33,802 nucleotides of DNA from Kiritimatiellia bacterium (GTDB lineage Bacteria > Verrucomicrobiota > Kiritimatiellia > RFP12 > JAAYLN01): positions 1 to 33,802 of the forward strand of contig JAGCUY010000199.1 in NCBI GenBank assembly GCA_017962605.1, in the 5' to 3' direction. A program made the translations under genes and the position numbers. Below, piece after piece: positions 1-5,117 of the stretch. Each line of letters begins with the position of its first letter. The stretch's first letter is position 1. The notes under the pieces are model-generated. The model was given only the letters and a program-made list of their open reading frames with translations, did not search any database and had not been told where the DNA came from.

Positions 1-1
1 G

Positions 2-151
2 AAGGGCATCTGCCCGCTCTGCGGCGGGCGCTTCGAGCTGGACGGGATGGAGGCCGACCACATCACGCCCTGGCGCGACGGCGGGCGCACCATCGCCGCC
101 AACTGCCAGATGCTCTGCCGCGACTGCAACCGCCGCAAAGGCGCTAAATAA
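2..151 (+). CDS. HNH endonuclease, C-terminal end (5' truncated by window)
   Basis: The first 49 codons in this frame are open from the window edge to a TAA stop. They read as the end of an HNH nuclease. Two zinc-binding CxxC pairs (CPLC near the start, CRDC near the end) bracket an A-D-H-I-T-P-W core, whose D-H is the metal and base-catalytic HNH signature. The tail N-R-R-K-G is typical of the end of stand-alone HNH proteins (McrA/5-methylcytosine type). The N-terminal part lies outside the window, so DNA target, full length and any partner cannot be judged. The next gene starts 26 bases downstream from its own promoter. Confidence 0.8.
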   Translation, partial: KGICPLCGGRFELDGMEADHITPWRDGGRTIAANCQMLCRDCNRRKGAK

Positions 152-161
152 TTAGGCGATT

Positions 162-170
162 TGGTATAAT
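162..170 (+). promoter_or_regulatory. Extended -10 promoter (TGGTATAAT), probably leaderless
   Basis: TG-N-TATAAT is a perfect extended -10 box. No -35 box is visible 17 bases upstream. The box ends 7 bases before the ATG at 178, so a normal start point would fall on or beside the start codon and leave no room for a ribosome binding site. The 11-mer TTTGGTATAAT recurs in front of the McsA gene. Confidence 0.7.
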
Positions 171-177
171 AATCCCC

Positions 178-1113
178 ATGCTTACCATCACTCGCTCTAA
201 CTTTCTTGAGTCGCTGCCGGAGTCGGCCGGCGGCGCGAAATACTTCGCTTTCTACTCAAGCCTCTGGAATGGCATCACCACCGACCCGAAGCTGATGATG
301 GTCCCGGTCGATGACCATGTCGTCCACCGCGGCGACGGCGTCTTCGACTCCGCCCTCTGCGTAAAGGGCGAGGTGTTCAACTTCGGCGCCCACATCGACC
401 GCCTCTTTCGCTGCGCCGACGCCATCGGACTCTCCCTCCCATGGTCAAAGGAGGAGGTGCGCGACCTCTCGATGGCGACCGTCAAGGCCGGCGGCCACCC
501 CGACTGCGTCCTGCGCATCATCGCCTCGCGCGGCCCAGGCAGCCTTGGCGCCGCCCCCGGCGACTGCGCCACGCCGGCCCTCTACATCGTCGCCTACGCG
601 CGCGGGCCTTTCTTCATGGAGCGCCACCCCGAAGGCGGCCGCCTCGTCAAAAGCGCCATCCCCGCCAAGGCCCCGCAGTTCGCAACCGTCAAGAGCTGCA
701 ACTACCTCCAGAACGCCCTCATGAAGGAAGAGCTCGCCGCCCGCGGCGCCGACTTCATCACATCCTTCGACATCTCAGGCTTCCTCGCCGAGGGGCCGAC
801 GGAGAATGTCGGCATCGTCACCAAGGACGGCGTCCTCGCATTCCCGAAGCCCGACAACATCCTGGCCGGAACGACGATGCTCCGCTGCATCGAATATGGC
901 AAGGCGCTGGTGGGGCAGGGGATCCTGCGCGGCGTCGAGCGTCGCGACATCACCGAGGCCGACGTCATCAACGCCGCAGAGGTGCTGATTGTAGGCACCA
1001 CGACCTTCGTTTGCTCAGTCCGCGACTACGAGGGGCACACGATAGGCGATGGCCGCCTCGGCCCAATCGCCGCCGCACTCGCCAAGATGCTCTTCGCCGA
1101 GATCGGAATGTAG
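178..1113 (+). CDS. Class IV PLP-dependent aminotransferase (BCAT/DAAT/ADCL fold)
   Basis: A 311-residue member of fold-type IV PLP enzymes, the family of branched-chain aminotransferase, D-amino-acid transaminase and 4-amino-4-deoxychorismate lyase. Visible family marks are the N-terminal D-H-x4-R-G-D-G-V-F-D block (about residues 46-57), the PLP lysine in V-K-S-C-N-Y-L-Q-N (K172), the phosphate-side E-G-x-x-E-N-V block (205-211), and a late V-G-T-T-T-F stretch near the C terminus. Length is normal for the family. Substrate cannot be read from sequence; a BCAT-like or DAAT-like role is equally possible. The ATG at 178 is supported by the extended -10 box 7 bases upstream, which implies a leaderless mRNA. 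The small membrane protein gene follows after 3 bases and is probably co-transcribed. Confidence 0.9.
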   Translation: MLTITRSNFLESLPESAGGAKYFAFYSSLWNGITTDPKLMMVPVDDHVVHRGDGVFDSALCVKGEVFNFGAHIDRLFRCADAIGLSLPWSKEEVRDLSMATVKAGGHPDCVLRIIASRGPGSLGAAPGDCATPALYIVAYARGPFFMERHPEGGRLVKSAIPAKAPQFATVKSCNYLQNALMKEELAARGADFITSFDISGFLAEGPTENVGIVTKDGVLAFPKPDNILAGTTMLRCIEYGKALVGQGILRGVERRDITEADVINAAEVLIVGTTTFVCSVRDYEGHTIGDGRLGPIAAALAKMLFAEIGM

Positions 1114-1116
1114 GCA

Positions 1117-1392
1117 ATGTCCCCACACGCAATCTTCGAGGCGCTGATGCTCCTCTCCTTCGCCGCCAGCTGGCCATTCTCAATCGCCAAGACGCTGCGC
1201 ACCCACACCGTCGCCGGGAAGAGTCCGCTCTTCATGTCCATCATCGAGGCGGGCTACGTCTTTGGAATCCTCTTCAAGCTGACCTCGCCTGGCGGCCCGG
1301 ACTGGCGCATTTTCCTCTACATTCTCAACCTGCTGATCATTGGTTTCGACCTCGCCCTATATTGGCGATACCGCGACACCGACAGGAGATGA
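1117..1392 (+). CDS. Small three-helix membrane protein, SemiSWEET/PQ-loop-like
   Basis: A 91-residue hydrophobic protein with about three predicted membrane segments (residues 5-22, 40-56 and 66-84) and a basic C-terminal tail. The segment S-W-P-F-S-I-x-K-T-x-R-T-x-T-x-G-K-S resembles the conserved proline-containing loop of small PQ-loop/SemiSWEET-type proteins, so a role as a small solute transporter subunit is possible but unproven. It begins 3 bases after the aminotransferase stop, which suggests translational coupling. No ribosome binding site of its own is evident. Function is unknown; the membrane location is the firm part of this call. Confidence 0.65.
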   Translation: MSPHAIFEALMLLSFAASWPFSIAKTLRTHTVAGKSPLFMSIIEAGYVFGILFKLTSPGGPDWRIFLYILNLLIIGFDLALYWRYRDTDRR

Positions 1393-1401
1393 AGCGCCTT
1401 T

Positions 1402-1410
1402 TGGTATAAT
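1402..1410 (+). promoter_or_regulatory. Extended -10 promoter (TGGTATAAT) for the McsA-McsB pair
   Basis: Identical TGGTATAAT to the promoter at 162-170, within the shared 11-mer TTTGGTATAAT. It ends 8 bases before the ATG at 1419, again leaving no space for a leader, and no clear -35 box precedes it. Confidence 0.7.
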
Positions 1411-1418
1411 GGTTAGCC

Positions 1419-1871
1419 ATGAAATGCGAGCTTTGCCATAAAAACGACGCCAAGGTGGCCATCCACGTCACAACCGGCGGCAAGGACCGAGAGTTCTATG
1501 TCTGCCGCGATTGCGCCGAGAAGGAGAAGAGCCGCAAGCGGCCGCCAAAGCGCCGGTTCGGGCGTCTCCCCTTTGACGAAGACGAGGACGACGATGCCAT
1601 ATCCCGTCGCCTCTGGGAGGCCGTTGCCGGCATAAACGAGGACGAAGGCGAGGAGAAGGGCGCCCATCGCCACTGGACGCTTGCCGAGGACGTCGAGCCA
1701 TGCCCCGACTGCGGAACGACCATCGAGGACATCGACCATTCCGGCCTTCTTGGCTGCCCCTACTGCTACACCGCCTTCAAGGAGATGCTCTCCCGCAACG
1801 TGAGAATGCGCGGGACATTCGGCGGCAAGATCCCCCACAACGGCCAGACGACCAACCGGCCAGGCGAATAA
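1419..1871 (+). CDS. mcsA: McsA-like zinc-finger protein (activator of McsB)
   Basis: A 150-residue protein with four CxxC pairs: C3/C6, C29/C32, C95/C98 and C113/C116. These form two zinc-finger modules separated by a charged linker rich in K/R and then in D/E (residues 36-80). The C-terminal module C-P-Y-C-Y-T-A-F followed by F-G-G-K-I-P matches McsA/YacH-type proteins, which in Firmicutes bind and activate the arginine kinase McsB and are part of the heat-shock and Clp system. The C-terminal UVR motif usually seen in longer McsA proteins is absent, so this is a short form. The gene immediately precedes a McsB homologue (6-base gap), the usual gene order. The start is set by the -10 box 8 bases upstream. 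Confidence 0.8.
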   Translation: MKCELCHKNDAKVAIHVTTGGKDREFYVCRDCAEKEKSRKRPPKRRFGRLPFDEDEDDDAISRRLWEAVAGINEDEGEEKGAHRHWTLAEDVEPCPDCGTTIEDIDHSGLLGCPYCYTAFKEMLSRNVRMRGTFGGKIPHNGQTTNRPGE

Positions 1872-1877
1872 GCGGAA

Positions 1878-3014
1878 ATGGAACGAGACGGGAAGAAGCA
1901 TGGCAACGGCTCCGTGGTGATAGCCACGATGGCCACGCTGCGGCGCAATGTGAAGGGCGAGCGCTTCCTCTCGGCCTTCGAGCCCGCCAAGCGAGAGGCG
2001 TTTGTCAGGCGCATCACCGACTATGCCGGCGAGTCCATCGTCGAACTCGGACTCAACACGATAACCGTCGAGACCTACTCCGACGTATCCGACCTCTTCC
2101 TCTGCGACGGCATGCAGGAGTCCGGGGTCGTTCCGGAGTTCCCCATCCCGGCCGAGGAGTTTGTGGGCGTCGTAGGCGAAGCAATGGATCGCTCTTCAGA
2201 AGGGCGGGACTTCATGCCATTCTGGCTGGCGGCCACATGTGGCGTGGAAGACCACTTCCAGCTGCGCTACGTCGTGCCGGGCCTAGATCCGGAGGCCGCC
2301 TGGGAGCGCCTTGACAAGCTGGACACCGCCCTGAACCGGCGCGTCGATTACGCCTTCCGCAGGGACATCGGCTACCTCACCGCCAATCCGGCGCTCGCCG
2401 GGAACGCGCTCGATTTCTGCGCATACGTCTTCCCAATCGGGCTGGAGCTCCAGAACGCGGCGGAGGAGACGATGCGCGACATGCGCCACAAGGGCTGCGT
2501 CTTCGAGCAGTCCGGCGCCGTCCCGATGTCGTTCTCCGGCCTCTGCAAGATTTCCTACGACTGCGGCGGGAGCCGCAGCGAGGAACAGTGCGCCATTGGC
2601 TTCCGGCACGCAATGGAGGACCTCGTCGAACGGGAGCTTGACGCCCGCGCCGATCTCTCCCATGATGGCGAGCTCTTCCTCATCGACGCCTTCTCGCGCG
2701 ACCTCGGCATCCTCAAGAGCGCATACGCAATCTCCGCGGACGAGGCCGTCGCAAAGCTCTGGACAGTCAAGGTCGGACTGGAGATGGGCTACATCTCCGG
2801 AATCAAGCCGCATCTGGTCCACAAGACAATCGGCGGGATCAGGAGCGCCGCAATAGCGATGGGGTTCGCAAAGGACAAGAAGGAAGGCTGGGAGACTCTC
2901 TCCGACCTCTTCTCCACCGATGCGGAAACGCGCGACGACGCCGAAGACTACATCGACACCATTCGCGCCGACTACCTCCGCTGGCTCTTCCGCAATACGA
3001 AAATAACGGAATAG
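1878..3014 (+). CDS. Degenerate McsB-like (ATP:guanido phosphotransferase fold) protein
   Basis: A 378-residue protein that aligns by eye with the whole of McsB, the protein-arginine kinase. L-R-R-N (21-24) follows the nucleotide-binding position. V-E-D-H (123-126) matches the N-E-E-D-H catalytic loop, R-R-D-I-G-Y-L-T (161-168) matches the R-K-x-G-Y-L-T block, and G-I-L-K-S-A-Y-A-I-S (277-286) matches the McsB C-terminal domain. Several residues that bind ATP or act in the active site in the family are changed. The S-x-R-x-R arginines are replaced by A-T-M-A-T (16-20), D-H-x-R has lost its arginine, and the C-P-T-N-x-G-T loop is N-P-A-L-A-G-N (170-176). The fold is probably kept and the kinase activity may be lost. 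It could act as a phosphoarginine-binding adaptor, which is speculation. It is co-transcribed with the McsA gene 6 bases upstream. Confidence 0.75.
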   Translation: MERDGKKHGNGSVVIATMATLRRNVKGERFLSAFEPAKREAFVRRITDYAGESIVELGLNTITVETYSDVSDLFLCDGMQESGVVPEFPIPAEEFVGVVGEAMDRSSEGRDFMPFWLAATCGVEDHFQLRYVVPGLDPEAAWERLDKLDTALNRRVDYAFRRDIGYLTANPALAGNALDFCAYVFPIGLELQNAAEETMRDMRHKGCVFEQSGAVPMSFSGLCKISYDCGGSRSEEQCAIGFRHAMEDLVERELDARADLSHDGELFLIDAFSRDLGILKSAYAISADEAVAKLWTVKVGLEMGYISGIKPHLVHKTIGGIRSAAIAMGFAKDKKEGWETLSDLFSTDAETRDDAEDYIDTIRADYLRWLFRNTKITE

Positions 3015-3033
3015 GGCAGTCGCGGTTCAACGG

Positions 3034-3786
3034 CTAGACGACGCTGGCGCGGCAGAGCGTCAGCGCCCAGACGCGCCAGGCCCCTTCCTTCTTCAACGCC
3101 TTGGCGACCTCGTCCAGCGTCGCGCCGGTCGTCATCACGTCGTCGATCACCAGCAGCGTCCGCGACCGCACCTCCTCCGGGTATGCCACGCCGAAGGCTC
3201 CGGCGACGTTCTTCTTCCTGCCACCGGCCCCGAGGTGCGTCTGCGTAGGCGTGTCCTTCTCGCGCCTGAGAATCTGGCCGGAGTAGCGCGCGCCGACGCG
3301 CTTCGCAAGCGAGGCCGCGAGGATGGCCGACTGGTTGTAGGTGCGGCTGACGAACTTCACCGGATGCAGCGGCACCGGTATGATGCAATCGACCTCGTCG
3401 AGATTGAACGAGGCGCGGGCGCAGCCTTCGAGAATGTCCGCCATGTCCGCCGAAAGCCAGGTCTGGCGGCGGTATTTGAAGTCATGGACGACATTCCGCG
3501 CCTCCGCGTCGTAGGCGAGGGCGCTGCGGGCCATGTCGAAATGCGGCCTTGACCGACGGCAGCTGGCGCAGAGGCCGTCGATGAGACGGGCGTCGATTGG
3601 CGAGCCGCAGATGGAGCATGGCGTTCCCGCGAAGGCGTGGCGCTTGAGTTCCGCGACGCAGTTCCAGCAGATGCAGCGCCGGGCGCGGTCGGACTTGCCT
3701 TTGCATATCGGGCAAATCCGCGGGTAGGCGAAGTCCGCTACCGCATCTGCAACGCGCGCAATCGCCTTTCCCGCCTCTCTAAACAT
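3034..3786 (-). CDS. comF: ComF family phosphoribosyltransferase-like protein
   Basis: A 250-residue protein with an N-terminal double zinc finger (C25/C28, C40/C43, C57/C60, C73/C76) and a C-terminal type I phosphoribosyltransferase domain. The PRPP-binding loop V-I-D-D-V-M-T-T-G-A-T (about 213-223) is intact. This is the ComF/GntX layout. In naturally transformable bacteria ComF helps move single-stranded DNA through the cytoplasmic membrane, but many carriers are not known to be competent, so the biological role here is open. It is convergent with the McsB-like gene; only 19 bases separate the two stops and no terminator hairpin is visible between them. A good sigma-70-type promoter lies upstream of the ATG. 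Confidence 0.9.
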   Translation of the reverse strand: MFREAGKAIARVADAVADFAYPRICPICKGKSDRARRCICWNCVAELKRHAFAGTPCSICGSPIDARLIDGLCASCRRSRPHFDMARSALAYDAEARNVVHDFKYRRQTWLSADMADILEGCARASFNLDEVDCIIPVPLHPVKFVSRTYNQSAILAASLAKRVGARYSGQILRREKDTPTQTHLGAGGRKKNVAGAFGVAYPEEVRSRTLLVIDDVMTTGATLDEVAKALKKEGAWRVWALTLCRASVV

Positions 3787-3822
3787 GATTTGCTCTTTGC
3801 CTCATTTCCAATTCTGACAACA

Positions 3823-3851
3823 ACTATATACTTTAGGCAATGAAAGTTCAA
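3823..3851 (-). promoter_or_regulatory. Sigma-70-type promoter of comF
   Basis: On the minus strand TTGAAC (3851-3846), a 17-base spacer, and TATAGT (3828-3823). The start point would lie near 3816, giving a leader of about 30 bases with a weak purine stretch before the ATG. Unlike several other genes here, this one would have a normal leader. Confidence 0.65.
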
Positions 3852-3869
3852 CTTGTGAGAGGCGCTTGA

Positions 3870-3968
3870 CGGGGAACGGGGAACAGGGAACAGGGAACGG
3901 GGAATAGGGAGATTAATGTGAAAGTGTGGAAATGTGGAAACAGCCAATACCAACAGCCAATGACCAAT
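3870..3968 (+). repeat. Repeat family B, copy 1 (GGGAACR array + GTGGAAA/CAGCCAA tail)
   Basis: The copy has two parts. The first is a tandem array of a 7-base unit close to GGGAACR (about 3870-3908). The second is a tail built from TGTGAAAGTGTGGAAA, ATGTGGAAA and CAGCCAAT-type units. The same two-part arrangement recurs at 4397-4461 and, inverted, at 17876-17980 inside a gene. No coding potential is evident. Confidence 0.85.
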
Positions 3969-4029
3969 CCCGAATCCCGACCGTTTCCCAGCTTCAGCGC
4001 AAGCGCCTGGGAAGTTTGAGCCCTGATAT

Positions 4030-4394
4030 GGCGCTACCGCGCCGGACTTTTGAAACTGTTGCGCACTCGCGCTACCGCGAACCATTGGCCCTTGATGTGG
4101 CCGCATTGGTGCAAGCCCCATGCGACCGCATCTATGCCGTGTGGCTTCGCCACGGCGCAACAGATTGGGAACCGCCTCCGGCGGATTAGGAAAGTTCTTG
4201 GGAAATTGGTCGCGACAAAATGTTTCCCAGTTTTTCCAATGCTGCGGAGCGGCCTTTCCAATCTGCCGGGAACGGCCACGGGCCGTGCGCCAGGGCTGAC
4301 GGCACATGAGGCTTGCCTCAATGTGGCGGCGGACTCGGCGCGGAATGCGCAAAGCGCACCCCCGGCAGTTTCCCTGCTTCGGCGCGGTAGCGGC
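4030..4394 (-). repeat. Repeat family A (hairpin chain), copy R3, inverted and diverged
   Basis: The ends read GGCGCTACCGCGCCG (4030) and TTCGGCGCGGTAGCGGC (4378-4394), so the copy is bounded by near-perfect inverted ends. The interior is a reverse-complement, diverged version of the copies at 31846 and 32763. It lacks their middle part (the cacagag block), so it is about 100 bases shorter. The chain of short hairpins is kept with changed sequence: the GAAGC-AA-GCTTC stem is GAGGC-AA-GCCTC here when read in the same direction, a paired change. A further module (AGCGCAAGCGCC, about 3996-4007) lies just to its left. Together with the two flanking family B copies it fills the gene-free block 3787-4548. 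Confidence 0.8.
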
Positions 4395-4396
4395 AT

Positions 4397-4461
4397 GAGG
4401 GAACGGGGAACAGGGAACGGGGATATGAATGTGAAAGTGTGGAAATGTGGAAACAGCCAAT
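4397..4461 (+). repeat. Repeat family B, copy 2
   Basis: A shorter copy of the element at 3870: GAGGGAACGGGGAACAGGGA-type 7-base units, then a tail with GTGAAAGTGTGGAAA, ATGTGGAAA and CAGCCAA. It directly follows the right end of R3 and ends 23 bases before the -35 box of the toxin-antitoxin promoter, so the two repeat families are nested side by side. Confidence 0.85.
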
Positions 4462-4484
4462 TTCTTTGTAGAGAAAAAAAACTC

Positions 4485-4513
4485 TTGAAGGCAACCGGCA
4501 AAGGTGCTATAAT
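4485..4513 (+). promoter_or_regulatory. Sigma-70-type promoter of the YefM/RelE pair
   Basis: TTGAAG (4485-4490), 17-base spacer, perfect TATAAT (4508-4513). The start point would be near 4520, giving a leader of about 29 bases that contains the ribosome binding site AGAGGA (4536-4541), 7 bases before the ATG at 4549. Confidence 0.8.
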
Positions 4514-4548
4514 GGATACTGATTCTTGCACTAAAAGAGGAACTGAAA

Positions 4549-4821
4549 ATGGAAGCCACAATACCTGCCCAGGAAATAAAGCGGCGCGGCATAAGCGCAT
4601 TGAACAAGGACCTTGCCGATGGCCCGGTCTGGGTCATAAGCGGCAACGAGCCGAAATACGTGGTCCTCCTCGCGGAAGATTTTCGCCGTTTGCGCCACGA
4701 GGCGTTCGTTAGAGGGTGCCTGCAGTCGGAGGCCGAACACAAGGCTGGGAACTTCAAGTATGTGTCCCCCGAAGAGTTGATGAGGGAGTTCGACGAGGCC
4801 ACCGAAAGCGATGAGCAATAG
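4549..4821 (+). CDS. Phd/YefM-type antitoxin
   Basis: A 90-residue protein with the compact Phd/YefM layout. The N-terminal half (residues 8-46) carries I-K-R-R-G-I-S-A-L-N, then V-x-V-I-S-G-N-x-P-K-Y-V-V-L-L-A-E-D-F-R-R-L. This is the DNA-binding and dimerising part, with the usual phrase about a gene product that may be overridden at a Y/F-L/R motif. The C-terminal half is acidic and likely unfolded until it wraps the toxin. It starts at an ATG with a good AGAGGA site. The toxin gene begins 8 bases after its stop. In this family the antitoxin-toxin complex usually represses its own promoter, here the TTGAAG/TATAAT box just upstream. Confidence 0.8.
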   Translation: MEATIPAQEIKRRGISALNKDLADGPVWVISGNEPKYVVLLAEDFRRLRHEAFVRGCLQSEAEHKAGNFKYVSPEELMREFDEATESDEQ

Positions 4822-4829
4822 GAGCCGTC

Positions 4830-5117
4830 ATGCCCTCCACACCTTATCGGCTTGTCCAGACACCATTCTTCGAGCGGGCCCTCCGCAAATTTGCAAGAAG
4901 GCACCCGGAACTCCGCGAAAAAACGGCTGAAACATTTGTGGCACTTAGCACCGATCCCTTCGCGCCATCGTTGCGCCTCCGCAATCTCACCGGACCGCTT
5001 GCGGGCAAGCAGGCGGTGAGCATTGCCTACGCCTACCGCATTGTCCTTTGCGTAGAGGTCACGGAGCATGAGGTAATCCTCCACAACATCGGCACCCACG
5101 ACGAAGTTTATCCTTAG
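4830..5117 (+). CDS. RelE/ParE superfamily toxin (probable mRNA interferase)
   Basis: A 95-residue protein with the RelE/YafQ/YoeB-like pattern. An N-terminal helix carries F-x-R-x-L-R-K-F, followed by L-R-N-L-T-G-P-L-A-G, then V-S-I-A-Y-A-Y-R-I-V-L-C-V (about 63-76), and the family ending I-L-H-N-I-G-T-H-D-E-V-Y. Toxins of this fold mostly cut mRNA in the ribosome; ParE members poison gyrase instead. The L-x-G/Y-R-I/H-D-E-V-Y pattern favours the mRNA interferase branch. A ribosome binding site AGGAG (4820-4824) overlaps the antitoxin stop. Its stop overlaps the stop of the convergent GH20-like gene by a few bases (5114-5117), so neither gene has room for its own terminator. Confidence 0.85.
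   Translation: MPSTPYRLVQTPFFERALRKFARRHPELREKTAETFVALSTDPFAPSLRLRNLTGPLAGKQAVSIAYAYRIVLCVEVTEHEVILHNIGTHDEVYP

Noticed and set aside
441..1409. 322-codon plus-strand frame overlapping the aminotransferase
   Set aside because: It is arginine-rich out-of-frame translation of the aminotransferase and the small membrane protein gene.
3870..3910. Tandem GGGAAC array as a CRISPR array
   Set aside because: The units are 7 bases with no spacers, and no cas gene is nearby.
3738..5099. 453-codon minus-strand open frame across comF upstream DNA, repeats and the toxin-antitoxin pair
   Set aside because: It crosses two repeat families and runs antisense to a clear toxin-antitoxin operon; no domain is recognisable.
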